From: an uncultured Bacteroidales bacterium
GTDB lineage: Bacteria; Bacteroidota; Bacteroidia; Bacteroidales; WCHB1-69
Direction of reading: 5' to 3'
NCBI GenBank assembly: GCA_937949745.1
Contig: CALECM010000007.1
Span: 1 to 18,805, forward strand
Length of the DNA: 18,805 nucleotides
Within the stretch, counting starts at the first letter, position 1; every line of letters starts with the position of its first letter. The position numbers were made by a program, and so were the translations under genes. Positions 1 to 7,503 of this stretch are shown here, piece by piece. The notes beneath the pieces were generated by a model that did not search any database, was not told where the DNA came from, and was given only the letters and a program-made list of their open reading frames with translations.

Positions 1-24
1 TATATTTTGGGAAAATACTCTATA

Positions 25-50
25 GATACTTCACTCCGTTCAGGATGACA
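25..50. repeat. Half copy of a short Bacteroidota intergenic repeat
   Basis: The stretch reads like the right-hand arm (cttcactccgttcaggatga) of the inverted-repeat element found twice at 9162-9312. The left arm is not inside the window, so it may lie just upstream or be missing. The remaining bases of 1-214 are very AT-rich, and I see no gene or confident promoter there. Confidence 0.5.
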
Positions 51-214
51 AAAATATTCTACCGTATTATTTTTAGAATGAATTTCATCGTGAATTATGT
101 AATTTATAATCTCATATAATCTATAATAGAAATTATTATTTATAAAAAATTAATTCACTTCCCTTTTTTAAATATAAATTATTATTTTTACTCCATTAAT
201 TAATACATCAAATC

Positions 215-1780
215 ATGAGTAAAAATCTGTTATTCTTTATTTTTATTGGTGTTTTTCATACGGTATTTTCCCAAAATATAGATCATCATCCTGCGGTTTG
301 GGTGAAAGCGGATAGTGTTGACCGGGAACAGGGTTACTGGCGGGATATTTCGGGAAATGACCGGCATGCCATACCTGTGCAGGGTAATCTGCCCGGCGAT
401 TTTTCGCTGATGAATTTTAATAAATCTTTACCTCTCGATGAAATTAATTATTTAACTATTCCCAACCTTACTTTAAATGAAAACCGTATCACGACGATCA
501 TCGTATATGAAGTGGAGGATTCCCTGCAGGAAAAATCATTGTGGGCCTTACAACCCGCTTCCGGAAAAAGAGTTGGCTTAACGACAAAGCGAATATTAGG
601 TGAACGGGAAGCGATCACTTATACGGAGGAAAACCGTTTAAATCCTGTAATCAACAGTTTAAGTCAATCCTGGTACTCTACGGGAAATCATGATACCGGT
701 TCGGGTTTCTTCTTAGGACATGTAGATTCTTTAAGCTTTAACGGAAAGATTTCTGAATGTCTTATCTTTGAAGGAAATGTTCCGGATTCTGTTTTGCTGA
801 AATATATATCTTACCTGGCGGTAAAATACGGAGTAACGCTTTATCAGACCGATTATAGAAATAGTCACGGAACCATTATCTGGAATTATACCGGTTATCC
901 CGTATATTCGGGTTCTATCGCAGGGATTGGAAAAGATTCCTGTTTCGGGTTAAATCAGAAACAATCCTGTTTACTGGAACAAAAAATTAAAGTAGGACTT
1001 GATCAGTTAGAGGTCATGAATGAGCAAAACACGGCTATTCTTCCTGAAGATAATTTCCTGATCTGGGGATTCGATTCCAATGCGTTGGAGAAATATGGAG
1101 AAATCTATTCCGACGAAGGAGAAGAGTTATCCCTTTACGGAAACGGTCTGTTACAGGCTACGGGCAGCGAATCTTCCACGCTCCGGACTTTCCTGCAGGT
1201 GGACGGAAGCGGTTGGGAACATGCTGCAGATCATTATGTTTTATTGATTGACAGGACCGGAACGGGGGATTTTTCCACTACAAATACAGAGGTCTATTTC
1301 CCTTCCCGCACAGACAGTTCATCTATTTTATTTTCGGATATTTATTGGGATACGGATCGCAATGGAACTGACCGGTTTTGTTTCGCCTACATGCCATTGC
1401 CGGAGCAAGCCAAAACAATAGCGAAAGGGGAGACGCCGGTACTGGAAGATATCTTCTCCAAAATGAAAAATTCCGGAATTTCTAAAAACGAAAATTCTCC
1501 GGTTGACAAAACCGGAAACCTGAACGTTCCTGAAAAAGAAAATCAATACCTGTTATACCCAAATCCCAATTCCGGCAGGTTCCGTCTGGATATCCGTTAC
1601 GCCGTGGCTTCGGATGTAGTCGTGAGGATATTGAATCCGGAAGGAAAACTGATCCGGACCATGAACGGCAGTTCCGCCCAAAGTCACCGTTTTGAAGGAA
1701 CGGTTCCAGTGAAAGGACATTATATGATTGAAATACAGGGTGAACAGGAAAATAAAACCTTCAAAATGATTGTGCAATAA
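215..1780 (+). CDS. T9SS-exported LamG/DUF8202-like surface protein
   Basis: A secreted or surface-attached protein of 521 residues with unknown binding target. Residues 1-20 form a signal peptide (hydrophobic core, ending ..TVFSQ). Residues about 25-205 look like a concanavalin A/LamG-like jelly roll, with an AVWVKAD start and a WRDISGNDRHA motif. Residues about 205-300 contain the YLAVKYGVTL, GTIIWN and GIGKDSCFGLNQKQS motifs typical of a domain annotated DUF8202 in Bacteroidota exoproteins. Residues 445-521 are a type A T9SS sorting domain, with YPNPNSGRF near the start and a lysine-containing C-terminal strand. Transport is therefore predicted through Sec and then the type IX machinery in the outer membrane. 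The start is the only ATG that precedes the signal peptide. The gene stands alone, with no clear terminator. The domain assignment comes from pattern recognition, not a search. Confidence 0.85.
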   Translation: MSKNLLFFIFIGVFHTVFSQNIDHHPAVWVKADSVDREQGYWRDISGNDRHAIPVQGNLPGDFSLMNFNKSLPLDEINYLTIPNLTLNENRITTIIVYEVEDSLQEKSLWALQPASGKRVGLTTKRILGEREAITYTEENRLNPVINSLSQSWYSTGNHDTGSGFFLGHVDSLSFNGKISECLIFEGNVPDSVLLKYISYLAVKYGVTLYQTDYRNSHGTIIWNYTGYPVYSGSIAGIGKDSCFGLNQKQSCLLEQKIKVGLDQLEVMNEQNTAILPEDNFLIWGFDSNALEKYGEIYSDEGEELSLYGNGLLQATGSESSTLRTFLQVDGSGWEHAADHYVLLIDRTGTGDFSTTNTEVYFPSRTDSSSILFSDIYWDTDRNGTDRFCFAYMPLPEQAKTIAKGETPVLEDIFSKMKNSGISKNENSPVDKTGNLNVPEKENQYLLYPNPNSGRFRLDIRYAVASDVVVRILNPEGKLIRTMNGSSAQSHRFEGTVPVKGHYMIEIQGEQENKTFKMIVQ

Positions 1781-1825
1781 CCGTTGATTTCTTTTTTAGC
1801 TATTTAGAATATATGAGAACAGTAA

Positions 1826-2008
1826 AGATTCTCCATAGATAGTTTTTCGGCTAAGAATTTATATTACATAAACCTGCTCAATCTGCTTGCGGATAATAAT
1901 CTGAATCCACATCATAAAGTCATGGATGCAAATGGAAAAGAAATTGCGGATACAAATACCTACAAATATATTATTTTTTTGATGAATAAGGAGGCTTATT
2001 TTTGGTAA
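1826..2008 (+). pseudogene. Possible coding remnant without a start codon
   Basis: This frame stays open for 60 codons from just after a stop at 1823-1825 to a TAA at 2006-2008. It has a protein-like composition (for example LYYINLLNLLADNNLNP and KVMDANGKEIAD). The only methionines lie late in the frame and there is no upstream start, so it would be the broken C-terminal end of a gene. Its 3' end overlaps the small minus-strand gene at 1971-2204 by 38 bp. I do not recognise a family. It may also be chance, since the region is AT-rich and stops are avoided only over a short distance. Confidence 0.25.
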
Positions 2009-2204
2009 TATATGTATTTAATCCGCTTTGATTATCGGCAAGACGTTTCATCGCGGCCAGGTGCTCAGCTCCGCTGGATGCTAAAGTATAAGTATATCTT
2101 TCGCCGCTCGTGAAATAAATCGTGATATAGTCTTCTCCGTAAATATATCCTCGTACACCCGAGGGCTTGCCGGTCAACGGGCTTATGCTGGAATATGATT
2201 TCAT
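1971..2204 (-). CDS. Small KTSC-like protein of unknown function
   Basis: A 77-residue soluble protein with no signal peptide or membrane segment. The segment from about residue 15 to 45 alternates polar and hydrophobic residues as beta strands (RGYIYGEDYITIYFTSGERY). It is followed by a helix (GAEHLAAMKRLADNQ) and a Lys/Ser-rich tail. The pattern resembles short KTSC-type and similar hypothetical proteins seen in Bacteroidota, but I cannot assign a function. It is transcribed opposite to both neighbours, with 190 bp to the end of the upstream gene and 300 bp to the start of the next. Codon use and the compact fold-like pattern make it more credible than the other small frames nearby. It could be a recent arrival or an orphan. 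Confidence 0.55.
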   Translation of the reverse strand: MKSYSSISPLTGKPSGVRGYIYGEDYITIYFTSGERYTYTLASSGAEHLAAMKRLADNQSGLNTYITKNKPPYSSKK

Positions 2205-2504
2205 ATGTCTGAATTAATACAACTAAATACCCGGAAAACGGTATTATTGTTCGATATTGTTTTAAGAATGATTTGTGGTTCAGATTGAGTTATCGACGTA
2301 GACCGGTATGCAGTGACCCAATACCGCTCCTTATAATTGACTGGGAGTTTTATTCTATCCGGTTGTCTATATTTGAGTAATGATTTTATCATTATGAAGA
2401 ATATTATTTTTACCTTTTATAAATTTAAACCAAAGACGATGTGAAGATGTTACAATATTGGTTTTTATGCACCTAAATTACGGTAATAATTAAATTTACT
2501 TACA
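2205..2504. other. Gene-free intergenic region before the 959-residue gene
   Basis: About 300 bp without a convincing gene. A TATATTTG box at 2368-2375 fits the Bacteroidota -7 consensus, but no -33 element is visible at the right distance and it would leave a long leader. The 50 bp directly before the ATG at 2505 are AT-rich without a clear Shine-Dalgarno, which is usual in this phylum. I see no repeats of note. Confidence 0.3.
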
Positions 2505-5384
2505 ATGAAAAAAATCTCTATTTTAATTTTCGCATTATGTTGTGTTTTGACTACACACGCCCAAAACATCTTACACGGTCCTATTGAACAAATTTACCTG
2601 GTCCGTTCCATATCACCTAACGGTAAATATGTGGTAGGCCAACATGACCGTCAGCCGCGTCCTGCATTTTTATGGGAACTTGATTCATGTAACAGGATTA
2701 CATTGCTGGGAAACACACGGGGAGAAGCCACGGCGGTAACGGATAACCGTATTATTGCCGGTGATTTCATGGATCCGGACATTCTTTATGAGGGAGAACC
2801 TGTGTTGAGTGCCGGAAGATGGGAAAACGGTACGTGGACAGGATTAGGATTGGGTGTCGGCGCAGGTCAGCCGCTACCTAATAACTTACTTGGATCCTCA
2901 GCCAGAGGCATGACCGCTGATGGAAATATGATCGTGGGACTTTCCAGAAAAAATGAAACCGGAATATTTCACGCTCACCCGTATTCATGGACAAAAACCG
3001 GAGATACATGGGTGGGACAGCTTTGGAGTGATGCCAACGGGCCCGATGTGGGCGCATCTATTGTCGATATCTCGGGTGACGGAAGTATTGCCGTCGGTTA
3101 TACCACATTACCCGGTACTTCGGACAGAAAAGGTATTGTATGGAGATCCCCGACCGATTATACTATTCTATTCGCGAATGTTTTCGGAGTAGGAGAATAT
3201 ACCTGCATCAGTGAAAACGGACATTATGCCGGATTCAGGCATGCCCAGCAGGCCGGAATACACAATCTTGTTACCGGTGAAATTACCATTATTCCTCAGG
3301 GACATATGGTTGGAGCTGTAAGTAATGACGGATTTCTGATCGGCGTTTACCATTCCCCTTATCTGGCTACTCCAACCGACAAAGGTTTTGTATGGAATGA
3401 AGAACTCGGATTCATGGATTTCGGAGAATTCGTCAGTTTATATGCTCCGGATATCGATCTGCCGGTCGCTTTGAATTCATTGGATGTAAGAAATCCGTAT
3501 AAATATACCATCCACACGATGACTCCCGACGGCCTGAATATTACGATATTAACGGAAGGCTTGCGGATAAAGAATGCCTATGTGCTTAGTCTGGAAAATC
3601 CTATTACCGTATTGCCTTTTCCCCGGAATTTTACGGCTGAGGTATCCAGGCCCGACAGGGATAAGGTTAACCTGGCCTGGGATGCTACTGGAAATGATGT
3701 ATTACAATATATTATTTACCGGGATAATGATTCGCTGACCGTTGTTAATGGAAATGTAGACACTTATCTGGATGAGGATGTATCCGTCGGTTATCACGAT
3801 TATTCCGTACAGGCAGTATATGATAACGGAAGATCACGAAAATCGGAAATGAAAACCGTAGCTGTTGTTGATAATTACAACCTGCCTTTACTGGAAGATT
3901 TTAACAGCAACAGCCTGAGAACTAATTTCTGGACAGCTACCTCAGATTACGGAAGAAGTAAATGGGAAACAAATGAATTTGACGGCGTGGAGGCAGTTTC
4001 TCCGGGATTAAGGCTGGAAGTAAATAATTCGCAGGGAAATTACGCTGCCTCGCTTCTGTCCAAACCGTTGGATGCACGCGGAGCTACCAATGTATATCTG
4101 TCTTATATGACTTATTTGATGAATTATACGACACAATCTTCCGATACGCTTTTTGTAGAAATATATGACGGTAATGCCTGGACAACCGTAAATAGATATG
4201 TTTTTCCCAGAACAACTATGGATTGGAAAAATGAATGGATCGATATTACGGATGTGGCACGGGGAGAGATTATCAATGTTCGTTTCCGCATGGAGGGAGA
4301 AAACAGTTCCACAGATTTGAAGACTTATTTCTTTGATAATATTTTTGTAACCACCGCCTTGCCGACAGGTGATGCGATTCCCCGCAAACTGGTCATTAAT
4401 GAAGAAGACAATGCTATAAAATTAATGTGGCAGGATCCGTCCGGTTTATACGGAATTACCCATTCCCAAACTCCAAACCGGGGAAATTTCGGGAATCTGG
4501 GCGATCCTTTCATTGCGGTGCAGGATTTTACGACTGAGGATCTGGAATACTATTATGGTCATTACCTGACTTCGATTTCAGTATATATTAATAACAGGGT
4601 CTGGGATCCGGAAGTGGAGACCACTTTGAAACTGGCCGTTTATCAAAATGGACAAAGGACGGTTTCCACCGACATTGATGATTTTGTATCGAATGCGTGG
4701 AATAATTTTAATCTGCCGAATGCTATTGCGATCAATTCCGGTCTTACCGATTTGAAAATAGGAGTTGAGGTTGTAACCCATGATTCCCTGGAACGTCCGA
4801 TCGGCGCCGATGAAGACGGAAGGGTAGTGGCCGGGAAAGGAGACTTGTATTCTGAGGATGGTGGTGCTACCTGGAAACGACTTTCCAGTTCAGGCGATCC
4901 TGATCAGCACCGGAACTGGAGCATTATAGGTAATATTTCCGAAACGGCTACGCCTGATGAAGAGCGTAATTCCGACATCATCGGATATAACCTATACCTT
5001 GACGGTGTAAAAATTAACGATTATCTGATTTATCGTCAGGAGCTTACCAATGCCAGATACGGCGGATGTTATACCGTGAGGGCATTTTCCCTTGAGTCAG
5101 GTCTTTCCGCTACTTCAGAGCAGGTCTGTATCGAAGGACCTTCTATTGGTATAACAGAACCGGGACAAAGTTCGGCATTGATACTTTACCCTAATCCGGC
5201 AACTAACTCCGTCCGGATAAGTCAACCTTTTAAAAACGCCACTTTATTTGATCTTAACGGCAGGGTTATTATACAAACAAACAGCGATCCTATACCGGTC
5301 GATCATTTGCAAAACGGGATGTATATGCTCCGTATTGAAACACAAGACGGTATTTTTAACCGGAAATTATTGATCAATAATTAA
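2505..5384 (+). CDS. T9SS-exported multidomain protein with HAF repeats and adhesin-like domains
   Basis: A 959-residue exported protein, probably displayed on the cell surface. Residues 1-20 are a signal peptide ending ..TTHAQ. Residues about 25-350 hold at least six short repeats of the form S-x-(D/N)-G-x-x-x-V/A-G (SPNGKYVVG, TADGNMIVG, SGDGSIAVG, SENGHYAG, SNDGFLIG). This is the signature of HAF extracellular repeats, which probably form a beta propeller. Residues about 370-450 resemble a fibronectin type III domain (FTAEVSRPDRDKVNLAW). Residues about 458-615 look like a cleaved-adhesin/galactose-binding jelly roll (LPLLEDFNSNS up to YFFDNIFV). Residues about 625-880 are further beta-rich sequence reminiscent of gingipain haemagglutinin-adhesin modules. 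Residues 891-959 are a type A T9SS sorting domain (LYPNPATNSVRIS). No catalytic motif was recognised, so adhesion or ligand binding is the likely role. Confidence 0.87.
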   Translation: MKKISILIFALCCVLTTHAQNILHGPIEQIYLVRSISPNGKYVVGQHDRQPRPAFLWELDSCNRITLLGNTRGEATAVTDNRIIAGDFMDPDILYEGEPVLSAGRWENGTWTGLGLGVGAGQPLPNNLLGSSARGMTADGNMIVGLSRKNETGIFHAHPYSWTKTGDTWVGQLWSDANGPDVGASIVDISGDGSIAVGYTTLPGTSDRKGIVWRSPTDYTILFANVFGVGEYTCISENGHYAGFRHAQQAGIHNLVTGEITIIPQGHMVGAVSNDGFLIGVYHSPYLATPTDKGFVWNEELGFMDFGEFVSLYAPDIDLPVALNSLDVRNPYKYTIHTMTPDGLNITILTEGLRIKNAYVLSLENPITVLPFPRNFTAEVSRPDRDKVNLAWDATGNDVLQYIIYRDNDSLTVVNGNVDTYLDEDVSVGYHDYSVQAVYDNGRSRKSEMKTVAVVDNYNLPLLEDFNSNSLRTNFWTATSDYGRSKWETNEFDGVEAVSPGLRLEVNNSQGNYAASLLSKPLDARGATNVYLSYMTYLMNYTTQSSDTLFVEIYDGNAWTTVNRYVFPRTTMDWKNEWIDITDVARGEIINVRFRMEGENSSTDLKTYFFDNIFVTTALPTGDAIPRKLVINEEDNAIKLMWQDPSGLYGITHSQTPNRGNFGNLGDPFIAVQDFTTEDLEYYYGHYLTSISVYINNRVWDPEVETTLKLAVYQNGQRTVSTDIDDFVSNAWNNFNLPNAIAINSGLTDLKIGVEVVTHDSLERPIGADEDGRVVAGKGDLYSEDGGATWKRLSSSGDPDQHRNWSIIGNISETATPDEERNSDIIGYNLYLDGVKINDYLIYRQELTNARYGGCYTVRAFSLESGLSATSEQVCIEGPSIGITEPGQSSALILYPNPATNSVRISQPFKNATLFDLNGRVIIQTNSDPIPVDHLQNGMYMLRIETQDGIFNRKLLINN

Positions 5385-5404
5385 AATATATTATCTTATC
5401 CTAT

Positions 5405-5446
5405 AAACAGTGGAGAGACTTATCTTATAGACTCTTCACTGTTTTT
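5405..5446 (+). terminator. Rho-independent terminator of the 959-residue gene
   Basis: A 13-bp stem pairs AAACAGTGGAGAG (5405-5417) with CTCTTCACTGTTT (5432-5444), with one mismatch and a 14-nt loop. A T-rich run follows. It begins 20 bp after the stop codon at 5384, where an intrinsic terminator is expected. Confidence 0.75.
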
Positions 5447-5465
5447 ATATAAGCATAAACGAACT

Positions 5466-5860
5466 GTAGTGTTGAACGTAAGCGAAACATCTGATTATTA
5501 TTAAAAATACATTCTTTACCGCGTTAAGAATGAAAATGCCTCGACGGGCTTAACCACCAAGTGAATTGTTGCTTTGCTTTTCTTGTCATGTTGAGCGCAG
5601 CGAAACATCTGCTTATTATTAAAAATAGATTCTTTACTGCTTTGAGAATGAAAATGCCTCGACGGGCTTAACCACCAAGTGAATTGTTGCTTTACTTTCT
5701 TGTCATGTTGAGCGTAAGCGAAACATCTGGTAAATAATTAAATGGATCATAAGATTCCTCACTTCGTTTAGAATGACGATACATGGACTGGCTCAACTAC
5801 CGAGTGAATTGTTGCTTTGCTTCTCTTGTAATGTCTTATTGAGCATAAGCGAAACATCTT
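5466..5860. repeat. Tandem 117-131 bp intergenic repeat, about 3.5 copies
   Basis: The core ttga(g/a)cg..agcgaaacatct recurs at about 5472, 5591, 5708 and 5839, giving periods of 119, 117 and 131 bp. Between the cores are conserved blocks: attattaaaaata, then attctttac, then tcgacgggcttaaccacc, then aagtgaattgttgcttt. Copies 1 and 2 are nearly identical. Copy 3 differs in its middle, where it carries cctcacttcgtttagaatga, which is imperfectly complementary to the core. Copy 4 is only the core and ends 6 bp before the hcpR-like stop codon. The block lies between two convergent genes and holds no open reading frame of note. It fills nearly all of the 5385-5865 gap. Confidence 0.8.
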
Positions 5861-5865
5861 AAAAC

Positions 5866-6531
5866 CTATGTAATAATCAGTTCCTTTAACTTATCAAGGT
5901 TCAGGATTTTTCCATCCCTTTTGGATAATTCAATAATCCCGTCTTCGCTCATTTCCGCCAGGCTTCTGGCAAGGGAAGGACGTGTCACACCAAAATATTC
6001 GGATAATTCTGTCTGGTTCATATCCATGGTAAAGTGGTTATTCCGGGATCTTTCCAGGATATAATAAGCTAATTTTCCCTTTATGGTTTTAAGAGATAAT
6101 AATTTGATCCTTTCGGAAAGAAAATGGGTGCGTCCCGAATTAAATGACATATAAGCCTGAAGGAATTTCTCATTTCCGGCAAGTTGTTTTAAAACATTCT
6201 GTTTCGGTATCAATACTATTTCCACATTTTCCAATGCGGTTACATCTACGGGAAAACGATTATCTTCGGCAAATAAAAAAGCGGAAGCCAACGGATTGGG
6301 AGCCTTTATGATTTCAATACTTAAGGTACTGCCCGACCGGGTAATCATTTCGGTCTTTACGCTTCCCTTAGTAAGTATGTAAAGGGCGTTTACCGGATCT
6401 CCCTGACGGGCGACCAAATCTCCTTTTTTGAATTTTTTACTGAGGGGATTAAGTCCGTTCAGGAACTCTTTTCTTTCCTCTGCCGGGATCTCCCGGCAAA
6501 TGGAACATTCAAAGATGTCATGATTAGGCAT
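5866..6531 (-). CDS. hcpR: Crp/Fnr-family regulator, HcpR-like
   Basis: A 221-residue cytoplasmic transcription factor. Residues about 20-125 form the cNMP-binding-like sensor domain (KKFKKGDLVARQGDPVNALYILTKGSVKTEM). Residues about 130-155 form the dimer helix. Residues about 165-215 form a winged helix with the recognition sequence LSEYFGVTRPSLARSLAEM. The FNR-type four-cysteine cluster is absent; only Cys9 and Cys12 occur near the N-terminus. It therefore probably senses through another ligand. In Porphyromonas gingivalis, HcpR is known to respond to nitrosative stress and switch on hcp. The name rests on family plus context: it is divergent from the ferredoxin-hcp pair across 98 bp that contain a palindrome. 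The ATG at 6531 fits the family length. It could be another NO- or redox-responsive Crp/Fnr member. Confidence 0.85.
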   Translation of the reverse strand: MPNHDIFECSICREIPAEERKEFLNGLNPLSKKFKKGDLVARQGDPVNALYILTKGSVKTEMITRSGSTLSIEIIKAPNPLASAFLFAEDNRFPVDVTALENVEIVLIPKQNVLKQLAGNEKFLQAYMSFNSGRTHFLSERIKLLSLKTIKGKLAYYILERSRNNHFTMDMNQTELSEYFGVTRPSLARSLAEMSEDGIIELSKRDGKILNLDKLKELIIT

Positions 6532-6565
6532 ATGGTTAATTTAAAAAAAGAAATAAATCTTTTGG

Positions 6566-6585
6566 AGTGTAACAACTGTTACACT
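6566..6585. promoter_or_regulatory. Predicted HcpR operator palindrome
   Basis: A perfect inverted repeat: AGTGTAACA (6566-6574), two spacer bases, TGTTACACT (6577-6585). The size and symmetry are typical of a Crp/Fnr dimer site. Its centre at 6575.5 is about 41.5 bp upstream of the start of transcription predicted from the -7 box at 6605-6612, the classic class II activator position. It is the only such palindrome I found between the divergent genes. Confidence 0.75.
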
Positions 6586-6604
6586 TTTTTTGTTGAACTG
6601 GGTG

Positions 6605-6612
6605 TACTTTTG
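6605..6612 (+). promoter_or_regulatory. -7 promoter element of the ferredoxin-hcp operon
   Basis: TACTTTTG matches the Bacteroidota -7 consensus TAnnTTTG exactly. No good -33 TTTG lies about 20 bp upstream; that space is occupied by the edge of the palindrome at 6566-6585. This fits a promoter that depends on an activator. The 5' UTR would be only about 12-15 nt, with no Shine-Dalgarno. Confidence 0.6.
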
Positions 6613-6629
6613 CGTAAAAATTAACAATC

Positions 6630-7481
6630 ATGAAAAGAACAGTCATAAAAATAGATGAAAACCTTTGCAACGGTTGCGGTGCATGTGTACAGGGTTGCCA
6701 TGAAGGTGCCTTACAAATGATCGACGGGAAAGCCCGTATAGTAAGCGAATTGTATTGCGACGGATTGGGAGCCTGTATCGGAGAATGTCCGGTAGGGGCG
6801 ATAGAGCTGGAAGAGCGGGAAGCCGAACCCTACGACGAAACCGCTGTAATGCAGAGAATCGCGCCCAAGGGAGAAAAAACCATCCTTGCCCATTTAAAAC
6901 ATCTTAAGGAGCATAATGAAACGGAATATCTGAAAGAAGGGATCAATTATATACGGCAAAACAATATCCGGGTGGATTTGACTCAATTACAAGATGGAAT
7001 ACCTGCCGTTTCATCGGGAAGCGGCTGCGGATGCCCGGGAGGAAAAGAAATGTCGTTTACGCCTAAAGCCGAAGTTCGGGAAACAGCCTGTGATGTTTCT
7101 TCCCAACTTCGCCAGTGGCCCGTTCAATTGCATTTGCTTAATCCGGAAGCATCCTATATGAAAAATGCGGATGTTGTCCTGGCAGCAGATTGCAGCGCTT
7201 TTGCCTATGGGGATTTCCACAATCGTTTTATGAAAAATCATGTACTGGCTATCGCCTGTCCCAAATTGGACAGCGGCAAAGATAGTTATATCGAGAAGAT
7301 AACCGCCATGATCGACCGCTCCCATATCAATACGCTTACGGTGATCATGATGGAAGTACCTTGTTGCGGCGGATTATTGCAGATTGCGCAGCAAGCCCAG
7401 GCCCAAGCCGGCCGTAAAATACCGATCAAGAAAATTATTATAGGAATAAAAGGAGACCTGTTAAAGGAAGAATGGGTCTAG
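6630..7481 (+). CDS. Ferredoxin-like 4Fe-4S protein linked to hybrid cluster protein
   Basis: A 283-residue cytoplasmic iron-sulphur protein, probably the electron donor for Hcp. The N-terminal ferredoxin domain (residues 5-60) has a complete first motif (Cys13, 16, 19, 23). The second motif reads CDGLGACIGECP, in which Leu46 replaces the expected second cysteine (Cys43, Leu46, Cys49, Cys53). One cluster may therefore be 3Fe-4S or have a non-cysteine ligand. A glycine/cysteine-rich patch follows at 130-138 (GSGCGCPGG). The C-terminal domain (about 165-283) is alpha/beta and contains Cys245-Cys246 in VPCCGG. It is separated from hcp by 22 bp and shares the predicted HcpR-controlled promoter. 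Proteins of this shape are common next to hcp in anaerobes, but the electron-transfer role is inferred from context. Confidence 0.85.
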   Translation: MKRTVIKIDENLCNGCGACVQGCHEGALQMIDGKARIVSELYCDGLGACIGECPVGAIELEEREAEPYDETAVMQRIAPKGEKTILAHLKHLKEHNETEYLKEGINYIRQNNIRVDLTQLQDGIPAVSSGSGCGCPGGKEMSFTPKAEVRETACDVSSQLRQWPVQLHLLNPEASYMKNADVVLAADCSAFAYGDFHNRFMKNHVLAIACPKLDSGKDSYIEKITAMIDRSHINTLTVIMMEVPCCGGLLQIAQQAQAQAGRKIPIKKIIIGIKGDLLKEEWV

Positions 7482-7503
7482 TGTTAAATTAAAAGAAAAT
7501 ATT

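Noticed and set aside
2201..2392. Minus-strand open frame of 63 codons
   Set aside because: Composition is not protein-like, it has no recognisable fold or start context and it overlaps the small gene start; judged to be chance.
5466..5860. CRISPR array
   Set aside because: The repeated unit is over 110 bp with the in-between sequence also conserved; there are no short repeats with unique spacers and no cas genes.
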